From: Oceanobacillus damuensis
GTDB taxonomy: Bacteria > Bacillota > Bacilli > Bacillales > Amphibacillaceae
Assembly (NCBI RefSeq): GCF_001618145.1
Contig: NZ_LQNF01000005.1
Location: 165,614-229,613, forward strand
Reading direction: 5' to 3'
DNA: 64,000 nt
How positions within the stretch are numbered: position 1 is the first letter of the stretch; each line of letters starts with the position of its first letter. The translations under genes and the position numbers were made by a program. The notes under the pieces were generated by a model, which did no database searches, had not been told where the DNA came from, and saw nothing but the letters and a program-made list of their open reading frames with translations. Below, piece after piece: positions 17,277-26,546 of the stretch.

Positions 17277-17438
17277 TTATTTCACACCTCCTTGACTATT
17301 TACTCCAATTCTCTTCCATAGCTTTTGTTTTTTTTCAAATTTAATACATAGCGCTTTTCCCTGTTCGTTTTTCCTAACATCATTCATTCCCATATTGTTT
17401 ATGGTTGCATATGCTAATGAAAAAGCGGAGGAATGCAA

Positions 17439-18647
17439 ATGTATTACTATTACCCTTATTATTTACCAGCCTATTATGCTCCGGTAAGTTATTATGATTC
17501 ATCTCCTTTGGATATGCGGCAACAGCCGAATGTACAGCAGGTCATGCAGATTCTGAGAGCCCAGCACAGCAATTTATATACACAATTGGTGCAGGCGGGG
17601 ATGAGCAGACAGATCGTTGATTATGTATTTTTCTTTGTTGTGAGCTATACGCTCAATCAAGCAACTACCAACTTGTCGGCTAACCAGCTGTATCAACGAT
17701 TTCAGCGGCAAGTGCCTTGGTTCAATCTTTTGTTCAGACAATTTAATGTTCCGCAAAGCTTAGTAAATCGTGTTTTGATTAGAGTGATTGAAATTACGTT
17801 AGATGCACTGGGAGATGTTGATGGACCACCGTCACCAGGCTGGTCTGGCTGGGAAAACTTAGGTGGCACGTTGACATCTGCACCAGCAGTGGCGTCATGG
17901 CAGCCAAATCGTCTGGATGTCTTTGCTCGTGGAACAGATCAAAGTCTTTACCATATATGGTGGGACGGACGAAGCTGGAGCAATTGGGAAAGCCTTGGCG
18001 GCATATTGACATCCCCACCGGCAGCTGTCTCTTGGGGACCTAACCGCATCGATGTCTTTGTACGCGGTACAGATCAGGCGCTTTATCATAAATGGTGGGA
18101 TGGACAAAGATGGAGTGATTGGGAGAGTCTTGGAGGCACATTAACGAGCGGCCCGGCAGTATCTTCTCGTCGCACAAATCAACTTGATGTCTTTGTACGT
18201 GGCACAGGTAATCGGCTTTATAAAAAAACATGGAATGGTTCACGCTGGGAGGATTGGGAAGATCTTGGGGGAACATTAACATCCGAACCGGCAGCTGTCT
18301 CCTGGGGACCTAACCGAATCGATGTCTTTGCCAGAGGACAAAATCAAGATTTAATTCATAAGTGGTGGGATGGCCGAAGCTGGAGTGACTGGGAAAGCCT
18401 TGGTGGTACATTAACGAGTGCCCCAACCGTATCTTCCCTTCGTCCAAACCGACTCGACGTATTTGCTCGAGGAACAAATAACCGCCTTTATAAGCGAACA
18501 TGGAATGGTACACGCTGGCTGGATTGGGAAAACCTTGGAGGCACATTAACATCCGCCCCTGCTGCAGTTTCATGGGGACCGAATCGAACCGATGTTTTTG
18601 CAAGAGGCCAGAATAATAATCTTATTCACATTTATCGTGGAAACTAA
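17439..18647 (+). CDS. Six-blade PLL-like lectin propeller protein with Tyr-rich N terminus
   Basis: 402 residues. The first 20 are [19 protein letters not shown], followed by a 110-residue helical domain of unknown kind. From base 17841 six repeats of exactly 135 bp (45 residues) follow, each W-x-x-W-E-x-LGG-x-LTS...P-N-R-x-DVF-x-RG...L-x-x-x-W-x-G. This pattern resembles fucose-binding seven-blade beta-propeller lectins of the PLL group. Blades 2, 4 and 6 resemble each other and blades 3 and 5 resemble each other, so growth was by two-blade units. There is no signal peptide. I take ATG 17439 (GGAGG 7 bases upstream) over 17433. A surface or spore-coat role is inference. Confidence 0.75.
   Translation: MYYYYPYYLPAYYAPVSYYDSSPLDMRQQPNVQQVMQILRAQHSNLYTQLVQAGMSRQIVDYVFFFVVSYTLNQATTNLSANQLYQRFQRQVPWFNLLFRQFNVPQSLVNRVLIRVIEITLDALGDVDGPPSPGWSGWENLGGTLTSAPAVASWQPNRLDVFARGTDQSLYHIWWDGRSWSNWESLGGILTSPPAAVSWGPNRIDVFVRGTDQALYHKWWDGQRWSDWESLGGTLTSGPAVSSRRTNQLDVFVRGTGNRLYKKTWNGSRWEDWEDLGGTLTSEPAAVSWGPNRIDVFARGQNQDLIHKWWDGRSWSDWESLGGTLTSAPTVSSLRPNRLDVFARGTNNRLYKRTWNGTRWLDWENLGGTLTSAPAAVSWGPNRTDVFARGQNNNLIHIYRGN
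17841..18644 (+). repeat. Tandem 135-bp coding repeats (propeller blades)
   Basis: Units begin at 17841, 17976, 18111, 18246, 18381 and 18516, each opening on a TGG codon. The period is exact. A 270-bp higher-order period is visible from the alternating blade types. Confidence 0.9.
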
Positions 18648-18710
18648 AAATAATTACGAAACTTGGATTGCGCCAAACCTATGGGTGAATGGCTTCGTAG
18701 TAATTAGCAA

Positions 18711-18747
18711 AAAACCGAACAGTGACTGGCACTGTTCGGTTTTTTTA
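18711..18747. terminator. Hairpin-only copy of the dispersed repeat acting as shared terminator
   Basis: AAAACCGAACAGT and ACTGTTCGGTTTTTTT arms, loop GACTGGC, between convergent genes ending at 18647 and 18750. It is the hairpin half of the dispersed repeat without the GTGCCTGTCAC half. Confidence 0.75.
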
Positions 18748-18749
18748 CT

Positions 18750-20102
18750 CTAAAATATTTTACCTGGATTCAAAATGCCGTTTGGATCATACATGTGCTT
18801 CGTTCTTTTCATTATCTCCAATGCAGCGCCGTGTTCAGCCTCCTGGAATTTCATCTTACCGAGTCCGACTCCGTGTTCTCCAGTGCATGTGCCACCAGCT
18901 TGAATGGCATACATAACGATGTCGTCATTCGTCTTATCCGCTATTTCAAACTCTCCATCAACACTTGGGTCATACATTATGCTCGTATGGAAATTTCCAT
19001 CACCGACATGACCCCAAATCGCTCCATTCAGTCCACTTTTGTCCATTAGGTTTCGTGCATAGGTTACCATCTCCGGCATGCGTGAAATCGGCACACAGAC
19101 ATCACCACCGATTTCCTCGATTCCTTCCTGACAAGCAATGGCGTAGTTCAAATCTTTTCTTGCTTTCCAGATTTCATCTTTCTTTTTCTCATCATTTGCT
19201 GCTGTCCAATTTTCGCAACCAAGCTTATGCATCAATTCAGATGCAAGTGTAACTTCTTCTTCCACCGATTTCCTTGGACCGGCAAATTCAAAGAACAACG
19301 AGTGATTCACCGGAAAGTTTTCCCCACTATGTCGGTTGATCATCGAAATACTGGATGCATCAATCAGCTCCATCCGCAGAACAGGAATGCCAGCCTGCAA
19401 TATAGTTTGTGCTGCTCTGGCGCAAAGTTCAATTGAATCAAACGTGCATCTGGCCATCATCGAATATTCCGGAATGCTATGCAATTTCAATGTAATTTCA
19501 GTAATAACCCCAAGCGTGCCCTCCGAACCGGTAAACAGTCCGGTTAAATTGTAGCCGGAAGAGGATTTTTTCGCCAGTGTACCGGTATGCATGATTGTTC
19601 CATCAGCCAATACTACTTCCAAATCAAGCAATTGGTCGCGCATCGCCCCATAACGTACAGCGGTTGTTCCGCTTGCGTTTGTCGCCACCATGCCACCGAT
19701 CATTGCATCTGCTCCAGGATCAACCGAAAACATCAGCCCGTGATCATTTACCAGTTTGTTTAACTGCAGTCTTGTTACCCCTGCCTGAACCGTTATCCTC
19801 ATATCTTCCGGAGAAAAATTCAATATTTTATTCATTCGTTCAAAATTTATTACGATTCCTTTTTGAACTGGAATTGCCTGTCCTTCCAGTCCTGATCCTG
19901 CACCAAATGGCGTGACAGGCACTTGGTAGTCCGAAGCAATTTTAAGAACCTCCACTACATCTTCCCTTGATTCAATAAAACACACCACATCAGGCAAAAC
20001 TGCTGCATGGATCGATTCATCCCTGCTATGCCGAATTAAATCTGCTTCTTTTTGACTTATTTTTTCCTTGCCAAGTTTGTCAATGAGTTGTTGTAAATAC
20101 AA
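18750..20102 (-). CDS. FAD-linked oxidase, GlcD/D-lactate dehydrogenase type
   Basis: 450 residues of the VAO/PCMH flavoprotein family. The FAD-binding region shows PVTPFGAGSGLEGQ (about 65-78), VDPGADAMIGGMVATNASGTTAVRYG and SEGTLGVITEITLKL; the cap and C terminus carry IWGHVGDGNFHT and CTGEHGVGLGK, ending in YDPNGILNPGKIF. Such enzymes oxidise D-2-hydroxy acids. I place the start at TTG 20102, which has AGGCGG at 7-8 bases; the ORF opens at another TTG (20120). It is the last gene of an operon with a YjiH-like permease, an aminotransferase and a regulator, which suggests a hydroxy acid arising in that pathway. Confidence 0.85.
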   Translation of the reverse strand: MYLQQLIDKLGKEKISQKEADLIRHSRDESIHAAVLPDVVCFIESREDVVEVLKIASDYQVPVTPFGAGSGLEGQAIPVQKGIVINFERMNKILNFSPEDMRITVQAGVTRLQLNKLVNDHGLMFSVDPGADAMIGGMVATNASGTTAVRYGAMRDQLLDLEVVLADGTIMHTGTLAKKSSSGYNLTGLFTGSEGTLGVITEITLKLHSIPEYSMMARCTFDSIELCARAAQTILQAGIPVLRMELIDASSISMINRHSGENFPVNHSLFFEFAGPRKSVEEEVTLASELMHKLGCENWTAANDEKKKDEIWKARKDLNYAIACQEGIEEIGGDVCVPISRMPEMVTYARNLMDKSGLNGAIWGHVGDGNFHTSIMYDPSVDGEFEIADKTNDDIVMYAIQAGGTCTGEHGVGLGKMKFQEAEHGAALEIMKRTKHMYDPNGILNPGKIF

Positions 20103-20126
20103 TGATAGCACCGCCTGCAAGTAAAA

Positions 20127-21500
20127 TTAGTATATAATATGTGCGATTAAAGCAATGATTGGTAATGAAATGATCGTACGTTCCATAAATATGATCAATA
20201 AATGGCTGAATTTGATCGGAATTTTAGAGATAAGCAAAAGGGTCCCCATTTCCGTCAGATAGATGATCTGTACCAATGATAGGGCACCGATGACAAATCG
20301 AGTTATTTCTGCCTCAATTCCGGATGCCAGTACAGCCGGCAGGAACATATCAATAAATCCGATAATCGTTGCCGGTGCTGCTGCAGCTGCTTCCGGGATT
20401 TGCAGAAGGTTCAATACAGGAACCATCGGCTGTGAAATCCATTGGAAAACAGGTGTGAATTCGGCAATGATCAGTGCAATCGTACCAATTGCCATCACTT
20501 GTGGAAGCAAAACAAACACGATACTCAAGAAAATTTCCGAACCTTGTTTTAATTGGTCCATAAATGTACCGGCACGTTTTGCGCGCTTAACGGCCTGATT
20601 TACACCCCATTTGAACGCAGAGGTATTCTCAGGAATTTCCTCCTGGATCTGGCTTTTCTTGTAATACGTATCCGGTATTCTGGAAATCGGCGGGATTCTC
20701 GGAATGATAACCGCACTAATCACACCTGCAATAACGATCGTCAAATAAAAGATCGGAAACATATGGCCGACGTCAAGCATATTTGCGATTACAAGACAGA
20801 AAGGAAGCGATACGGTAGAGAAGCATGTCGCAATCGCTGCTGCTTCCCGTCCGGTATAAGACCCATCCTGATATTGCTCTCTCGTGATAACAACCCCGAC
20901 ATTAACATTACCAACCCATGATGCGAGCAAGTCAATGGCTGACCGGCCTGGCAATGTAAAAAGTGGCTTGATAACGCCACGAAGCAATGTTCCAACGAAT
21001 TCCATTGCTCCAAAATTAATTAAATATGGCAGAAGGTAGGATGCAACGAAAAACCATATAATCAGGCTTGTCAGCAATCCGAACATTACTTGCCCAGTAA
21101 TTTCCGAGTTAATGAATGTAAAACCGGTCTCGTGATAGGTCATTATCGCAAAAATGGTACCTAGCACACGCACAACCGTCCAAAATATAGAAACAAAAAA
21201 GAGAGATTTAAGGAATTCAGATTTCATCATAAAATTCGGCTTAACAATAATTGCAAAAAGCGTAAGAACGGTCGATATAACCATCGTGTATGTGATGATG
21301 GCAGGCAGCCAACCTGCTAACAGGTCAATAATATATTCGGTAATGATTCCAAGCGGAATGTTGAATGAATTTCCATCCATAATCGGGAAAAGAAAAATCA
21401 TCACACCGAATAAGGAAGGAATAATAAACTTCATCAGATCTTTTGTCGTATAATTTTCATCAACAGCGTTCGCTTGTTTTTGGTTACTCTTACTAGCCAC
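20127..21500 (-). CDS. YjiH-family membrane protein (nucleoside-recognition/gate domains)
   Basis: 457 residues with about ten hydrophobic helices. Family segments include SLFGVMIFLFPIMDGNS near the N terminus, DLLASWVGNVNVGVVITREQY in the middle and FIDMFLPAVLASGIEAEITRFVIGALSLVQIIYLTEMG near the end. YjiH proteins are predicted transporters of unknown substrate. The start is GTG 21500 behind GAGGAGG at 8 bases; eleven further upstream codons are open. Placed between the aminotransferase and the GlcD-like gene, it is the best candidate for uptake of the pathway's substrate. Confidence 0.82.
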   Translation of the reverse strand: MASKSNQKQANAVDENYTTKDLMKFIIPSLFGVMIFLFPIMDGNSFNIPLGIITEYIIDLLAGWLPAIITYTMVISTVLTLFAIIVKPNFMMKSEFLKSLFFVSIFWTVVRVLGTIFAIMTYHETGFTFINSEITGQVMFGLLTSLIIWFFVASYLLPYLINFGAMEFVGTLLRGVIKPLFTLPGRSAIDLLASWVGNVNVGVVITREQYQDGSYTGREAAAIATCFSTVSLPFCLVIANMLDVGHMFPIFYLTIVIAGVISAVIIPRIPPISRIPDTYYKKSQIQEEIPENTSAFKWGVNQAVKRAKRAGTFMDQLKQGSEIFLSIVFVLLPQVMAIGTIALIIAEFTPVFQWISQPMVPVLNLLQIPEAAAAAPATIIGFIDMFLPAVLASGIEAEITRFVIGALSLVQIIYLTEMGTLLLISKIPIKFSHLLIIFMERTIISLPIIALIAHIIY

Positions 21501-21558
21501 TTGGGGACCTCCTCGGGTTGTTAGATGGAGCAAGAGACATCCCTTGCTCCTTATTGTG

Positions 21559-22863
21559 TTAAATTGATGCCAGCACTTCTTCTAATACTTTTATGCCATC
21601 ATCAATTTGTTCTTTTGTCACTGTGAGTGGTGGAATCATCCGAATTACTTCCCCTGCATTTCCGCATAAATAGAAAAGTACACCTTTTTCCAGACAGCCA
21701 TCCAGCACTTTCATTACTGCTTCTCCGTCCGGCTCGCCTGTTTCCGTGTTTTGCAAGGCAAATCCAATCATCAATCCGACGCCACGCACATCGCGGATTA
21801 CCGGGAACTTACTTTTCAGCTCCTCCAGACGGCTAACCGCATATTCCCCAACGTCACGGGAGTTCTCAAGCAGTTTTTCCTCTTTAATCACTTCGATTGA
21901 TGCTCTTGCAGCTGCACAGGCGACAGGATTGCCACCAAATGTTGTTGCATGGGTTCCCATCGGCCACTGCTCCATTAACTCTTTGGAAGCGATCGTCACA
22001 CCAAGCGGCATACCGGCTGCAATCCCTTTGGCAACTGCCATGATATCCGGAGTCACATCAAAGGTTTGAGCTGCGAACCAGTTTCCTGTACGGCCAAATC
22101 CTGTCTGTACTTCATCAAAAATAAGTAAAATACCGTGACGATCACAAATTTCACGAATTTTTTTCAGCCAGGACTTCGGTGGAATGATATATCCACCTTC
22201 CCCGAGTACCGGTTCGACAATCATGCAGGCCACTTCTTCCGGATCTACCTGGTGACGGAAAAGTTTTGCTGCTTCTTTTTCCAGTTTTTCCGCGAAAAAT
22301 TCCTCCGGATCCGCACCTGCTGGACAATCTTCAGGATTTGTATATGGCAGCTGGTACGTTAACCATGATGGCTGCAGATGTTTACGGTATTTACTTTTTG
22401 ATGTGGAAACACTTAAGGAACCTACTGTACGGCCGTGAAAGCCGCCAGTAAATGAAATGACATATGGACGCTTTGAAACATATTTTGCCAGTTTCAAAGC
22501 TCCTTCAATTGCCTCGGTTCCACTGTTACCGAAAAAGAAATTATCCAATTTTGGCGGAAGTATTTCCTGAAGCTCCTGGGCAAGTTTTAAGATGGATTCA
22601 TAAATAATCACTCCGGATGGTCCGTGGATTAAATGATCTGTACTGTTTTTTATCGCCTCAACGACTTTTGGATGACGGTGTCCGACATTCTCCACCGCAA
22701 TTCCGGATGTGAAGTCAAGATATTTTTTTCCGTCAGCACCGTAGTAATAGCATCCTTCCGCTTTTACTACCGGTAAATTTGGATGATCTTTTGCCATGCT
22801 TGGTGCAAGGTAATTCCCAATGGAGTCTACTAATTTTAGCCAATCCTGCTCTTTGTTGTTCAT
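21559..22863 (-). CDS. gabT: Class III aminotransferase, 4-aminobutyrate (GabT)-like
   Basis: 434 residues, the usual length. It transfers an omega-amino group to a 2-oxo acid using PLP. Seen are [16 protein letters not shown] (PLP phosphate region), [34 protein letters not shown] and the PLP lysine in [17 protein letters not shown] 22863 has AAAGGAG at 9 bases; a longer frame runs back into the regulator gene but has no ribosome site. The regulator gene ends 17 bases upstream, so both are probably co-transcribed. No succinate-semialdehyde dehydrogenase gene is nearby, so the true substrate may not be GABA. Confidence 0.85.
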   Translation of the reverse strand: MNNKEQDWLKLVDSIGNYLAPSMAKDHPNLPVVKAEGCYYYGADGKKYLDFTSGIAVENVGHRHPKVVEAIKNSTDHLIHGPSGVIIYESILKLAQELQEILPPKLDNFFFGNSGTEAIEGALKLAKYVSKRPYVISFTGGFHGRTVGSLSVSTSKSKYRKHLQPSWLTYQLPYTNPEDCPAGADPEEFFAEKLEKEAAKLFRHQVDPEEVACMIVEPVLGEGGYIIPPKSWLKKIREICDRHGILLIFDEVQTGFGRTGNWFAAQTFDVTPDIMAVAKGIAAGMPLGVTIASKELMEQWPMGTHATTFGGNPVACAAARASIEVIKEEKLLENSRDVGEYAVSRLEELKSKFPVIRDVRGVGLMIGFALQNTETGEPDGEAVMKVLDGCLEKGVLFYLCGNAGEVIRMIPPLTVTKEQIDDGIKVLEEVLASI

Positions 22864-22880
22864 CGTGAATGCTCCTTTAT

Positions 22881-24209
22881 TTACATTGAATATTTTTTCA
22901 GCTTGCGTACGACTGATGGCTGGCTGATTCCCAGTATTTTTGCCATCTCTGTTGTCGTCTTGCACTGTTTTTTTGCATGAATTAAAACTTTTTCTTCCAC
23001 ACTTTCTAAAATTGCAGTTAATGTCTTCCCTTCCATTTCTAACGGAACAAGCTCTGTTTCATCTTTTGATCGGTAATTCATCGGAAGGTCATCTATTGTT
23101 ATGATGTCTGACTCGCTTTCGGCAACGAGCCTTTCCATTACATTTTTCACTTCATGGTGATTGCCTTTCCATTCAAGCGTCAGCAATTCCTGGAAAAGTT
23201 CGTTGGATAATGTGCGCTCCAGCTGAAACTCACCACAGTACTTTTCAACATAATTTAAAATAATGACGCTCAAATCTTCCGGTCTTTCCCTTAACGGTTT
23301 AATCGATATCGGAATTACATGGAGGTGGAAAAATAAGTCCTCCATAAATTGATTTGCAGCTACAAGCTTTTCCATGTTATTTTCCGTTGAGCTGATGATC
23401 CGGAAGTTATTTTTATTTTGACGAAGTGCTTTTAACAGGATATTTTGTGATGTCCTGGATAGTTCGTCGACACCTTGCAAGTATAATGTCCCTGATTGTG
23501 CGAGCTGAAAATAGCCTGCTTTTTCCAGGCCCTTCACATTGCTCCCAAGTAATTCACGCTCGAGAAGTGTTTCTGGAATCGCAGCACAATTCACTTCAAT
23601 AAACGGACCTGTCTTCCAGGGTCCCTGCTTATGGACCAGTTTTGCCAATGTCGACTTTCCGACACCATTTTCGCCCTGCAGATGAACGGGAACTTTAAGG
23701 GGGGCAACTTTGTTAACCGATTTTAAAACATCCTTCATTGACTTACTCTCTGCGACGATTCCATCGAAGGTTAAACTTTTCTCGCGGAGTGTTTCCAGTT
23801 CTTCCTTCACCCGGAAAACTTCCCCTTCCAGTTCATTCAAATATTCCTGGAGCACGAGCAGTTCCGAGACATCGTAGGAATAACTGACAACAAATTCGAC
23901 TTCGTGATGCTCATTAAAAAGTGGTACCCCAGTAATTAGGACTTTGCCACCATCCTGTTTTGTTTGAACGATGACAACTTTTTTCTTTTGGGCTTGGACC
24001 AGTGGTGTGATCGCTGGAGAGAATATTCCTTTTGCTTCCAAATCATATACGGACTTACCCAGTAGATCAGCTGCAGATAAGCCGTATTGCTTGCCACTTA
24101 TATGTGTTGATTTAATGATTTTACCATCTCGATTTGTAACGATGATATCCTCGTCATATGAATCGATTATCTCTTCCTCCGCATTTGGAAGAAGGTAAAG
24201 ATTATTCAT
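22881..24209 (-). CDS. PAS-AAA+ transcriptional regulator lacking GAFTGA motif
   Basis: 442 residues: a PAS-like domain (about 15-125), a coiled linker (about 125-150), a sigma-54-activator type AAA+ domain (about 155-370) and a C-terminal helix-turn-helix ([23 protein letters not shown]). Walker A is [12 protein letters not shown]. The GAFTGA loop that contacts sigma-54 is missing: the segment reads [20 protein letters not shown]. Walker B reads [10 protein letters not shown], where GTLFLDEIGE is normal. So it probably does not drive sigma-54 polymerase and may not hydrolyse ATP. ATG 24209 follows AAGGGG. It heads the operon with the aminotransferase, permease and oxidase and is their likely regulator. 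Confidence 0.85.
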   Translation of the reverse strand: MNNLYLLPNAEEEIIDSYDEDIIVTNRDGKIIKSTHISGKQYGLSAADLLGKSVYDLEAKGIFSPAITPLVQAQKKKVVIVQTKQDGGKVLITGVPLFNEHHEVEFVVSYSYDVSELLVLQEYLNELEGEVFRVKEELETLREKSLTFDGIVAESKSMKDVLKSVNKVAPLKVPVHLQGENGVGKSTLAKLVHKQGPWKTGPFIEVNCAAIPETLLERELLGSNVKGLEKAGYFQLAQSGTLYLQGVDELSRTSQNILLKALRQNKNNFRIISSTENNMEKLVAANQFMEDLFFHLHVIPISIKPLRERPEDLSVIILNYVEKYCGEFQLERTLSNELFQELLTLEWKGNHHEVKNVMERLVAESESDIITIDDLPMNYRSKDETELVPLEMEGKTLTAILESVEEKVLIHAKKQCKTTTEMAKILGISQPSVVRKLKKYSM

Positions 24210-24247
24210 CAAACCGCCCCTTTACCAACCGAAGTTATTCATATTTG

Positions 24248-24281
24248 AATAATTATACATTAATTAATAATAATTATACAT
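24248..24281. promoter_or_regulatory. Direct repeat upstream of the PAS-AAA+ regulator operon
   Basis: The 13-bp sequence AATAATTATACAT occurs at 24248-24260 and 24269-24281, a 21-bp period (two helical turns). On the minus strand each copy contains a TGTATAAT. It may be a regulator site, a promoter, or both; no function is proven. Confidence 0.4.
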
Positions 24282-24312
24282 ACATGGATACAATCATGCA
24301 ATAATTTTTTTA

Positions 24313-24342
24313 GGTGCCTGTCACTTCCCGAGTTTTGTCGAA
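24313..24342 (+). repeat. Dispersed repeat copy
   Basis: GGTGCCTGTCACTTCCCG then AGTTTTGTCGAA. It lies between two divergent genes, not at a gene end. Confidence 0.85.
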
Positions 24343-24547
24343 AATTATACGGTGCATGTCCAAGCTCACTTGTCTATAATCCCCTCTAGCAACCTTCCAC
24401 ATTTTCCTCTATAATTAATACGGATGAAATTTAAAGTAGAAGTTACAAATTATATGATACGTATTGGATTCAGGCTGGATTCCCCCACCTTAACTCCTCA
24501 AAAATATAATGATAGATTTTCTTCACTTTCGCGGAGGTTTTAATCAA

Positions 24548-26092
24548 ATGAGTTTACTTACAATCGATTCACTAAGCCACAGCTTTGGTGATCGGACGTT
24601 ATTTAAAGATGTTTCTTTTCGCCTTGTAGCTGGAGAGCATGTTGGTCTGGTTGGCGCAAACGGGGTTGGAAAGTCGACCTTGATGAATATTTTGACGAAA
24701 CAATTGATTCATGACGAGGGCAGAGTCGAATGGACACCTGGAACGGACTACGGCTACCTGGATCAGCACACCGTTCTTACAAAAGGCAAAACGATTCGTG
24801 ATGTATTGCGAGATGCATTTTTGCCACTGTTTGAACAGGAGAGAAAACTGAATGAAGTAACAGAAAAGATGGGTACAGCAACTCCTGAAGAATTGGAGGA
24901 ACTGCTTCATCAAATGGGAGTCATTCAGGATAAATTGGAAGCTGGCGGTTTTTATAACCTGGATATCAAAATCGAAGAGGCGGCACATGGCCTTGGGATT
25001 GACGCTATCGGCCTTGATAAGGATGTTTCCGCGCTGAGCGGTGGGCAACGTACAAAGGTTTTGCTTGCGAAGCTTTTGCTTGAGCAGCCGGAAGTTCTGT
25101 TACTTGATGAACCGACAAACTATTTGGATGTGGAGCACATCGCATGGCTTAGCAACTATCTGAAGGAGTACCCACATGCTTTCCTGCTGATTTCGCATGA
25201 TACGGAATTTATGAATGGTGTTGTCGATGTCATTTTCCATCTTGAATTTTCCAAGCTCACTCGCTATACGGCATCCTATGAGAAATTTCTGGAGCTTGCC
25301 GAAATCAACAAAAATCAACACCTTCATGCATATGAGAAACAACAGGAATATATTAAAAAGCAGGAAGAGTTTATAGCTAAGAATAAAGCACGCTATTCAA
25401 CCACTGGCCGTGCAAAAAGTCGTCAGAAGCAGCTTCAGCGGATGGAACGAATCGACCGCCCTGAAACGGCAATGAAACCGACATTTAATTTCAAAGAGTC
25501 CCGAGCCAGCAGCCGCTATGTTTTTGAAGCGGAAGAGCTTGAAATCGGCTATGACCGTCCCTTATTTCCTAAGCTGACTACTGAAATTGAACGTGGTGAC
25601 CGAATTGCGGTCGTTGGAAGCAATGGAGTCGGAAAGTCGACATTATTGAAAACAATCCTTGGCAAAATCGATCCGCTAGGCGGGAAGCGCATGCTCGGTG
25701 ATTTCCTCTTCCCTTCTTATTATGAACAGGAAGTACAGGCACCGAGTACAACGCCGATTGATGAGGTCTGGAATGCTTTTCCTCATTTGGATCAGGCGAA
25801 AGTCCGTGGCATTTTAGCGAAGGTCGGTTTGAAAAATGAGCATATTACTCGTCCGATGAAGCAATTAAGCGGTGGCGAGCAGGCTAAGGTCCGCTTATGC
25901 AAATTAATGCTGACTGAAAGCAACTGGCTTGTATTTGATGAACCTACGAACCATTTGGATGTTGTGGCAAAAGAGGAACTAAAGAGAGCTTTGAAGGAAT
26001 ACAAAGGTACGATCATTCTCGTCTGCCATGAACCGGAATTTTATGAAGACTGGGTAACGAAAATATGGAACGTAGAAGAATGGGCAACTTAA
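24548..26092 (+). CDS. yfmM: ABC-F family ATPase, YfmM-like
   Basis: 514 residues with two ABC cassettes and no membrane part, as in ribosome-acting ABC-F proteins. Cassette 1: Walker A GANGVGKST, signature LSGGQ, Walker B LLLDEPTNYLD. The linker (about 235-320) is charged and holds EYIKKQEEFIAKNKARYSTTGRAKSRQKQLQRM. Cassette 2: Walker A GSNGVGKST, signature LSGGEQ, Walker B WLVFDEPTNHLD. Order and wording match B. subtilis YfmM from MSLLTIDSLSHSFGDR on. Start 24548 has GGAGG at 9-10 bases; an earlier ATG does not. YfmM itself has no settled role. A repeat begins 3 bases after the stop. Confidence 0.88.
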   Translation: MSLLTIDSLSHSFGDRTLFKDVSFRLVAGEHVGLVGANGVGKSTLMNILTKQLIHDEGRVEWTPGTDYGYLDQHTVLTKGKTIRDVLRDAFLPLFEQERKLNEVTEKMGTATPEELEELLHQMGVIQDKLEAGGFYNLDIKIEEAAHGLGIDAIGLDKDVSALSGGQRTKVLLAKLLLEQPEVLLLDEPTNYLDVEHIAWLSNYLKEYPHAFLLISHDTEFMNGVVDVIFHLEFSKLTRYTASYEKFLELAEINKNQHLHAYEKQQEYIKKQEEFIAKNKARYSTTGRAKSRQKQLQRMERIDRPETAMKPTFNFKESRASSRYVFEAEELEIGYDRPLFPKLTTEIERGDRIAVVGSNGVGKSTLLKTILGKIDPLGGKRMLGDFLFPSYYEQEVQAPSTTPIDEVWNAFPHLDQAKVRGILAKVGLKNEHITRPMKQLSGGEQAKVRLCKLMLTESNWLVFDEPTNHLDVVAKEELKRALKEYKGTIILVCHEPEFYEDWVTKIWNVEEWAT

Positions 26093-26095
26093 TTC

Positions 26096-26135
26096 GGTGC
26101 CTGTCACTCCCCGGTTTTTGGTGAATTATGTCGAA
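26096..26135 (+). repeat. Dispersed 3'-end repeat copy
   Basis: GGTGCCTGTCACTCCCCGG, TTTTTGGTGAA, TTATGTCGAA. Starts 3 bases after the ABC-F stop codon, same orientation. Confidence 0.85.
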
Positions 26136-26546
26136 CGGGCGTATTGTTTCTTAATTGGATTTTTTGTGCTAATGAAAAAAGCAAATCTATCATTCATTGC
26201 ATACATGATAGCGCAGTACCGTCCGGATCTGTGAGGCGCCCAAGTGTACAGATAACTCCCGGAAGCAGCTTAATTGCTAATCGTTCCCTAGAATTTAAAG
26301 GCTCTTCATTTCTATGAACACGTTAAAACTCTCATAGATTTTTCAATACTAGTTTTAGTGGGAGTGAAAAGGTATACGCTCGGCATTTCAGCCTGTTTCT
26401 ATCTGCCACTCCCACATGAACCCTATACTTTAGCACCACGACAAATCTCGCTGTTTTTCTTACAGCTTCTTAATAGTCTATTCATTCCTGCTTCACATCT
26501 ACTCCTTATACTAGAATTGACAATACGAAAAGGAGTGGTTGGAATT
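26136..26546 (+). other. Long intergenic region upstream of the glycerophosphodiesterase gene
   Basis: About 410 bases with no supported gene. GTGGGAGTG at 26358-26366 pairs with CACTCCCAC at 26407-26415 around 40 bases, which could be a structured leader or an old terminator. No known riboswitch recognised, and I found no clear Pho-box repeat. Confidence 0.4.

Noticed and set aside
17841..18644. Regular 135-bp repeats that could be taken for a CRISPR-like or satellite array
   Set aside because: They are in frame and encode propeller blades; there are no spacers of unrelated sequence.
19595..19915. Long plus-strand frames opposite the GlcD-like, YjiH-like and aminotransferase genes
   Set aside because: They are antisense shadows with no ribosome sites and low-complexity Ser/Leu/Pro-rich translations.
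22881..24209. Normal sigma-54 activator such as RocR
   Set aside because: The GAFTGA motif is absent and Walker B is altered, so I call only a PAS-AAA+ regulator.
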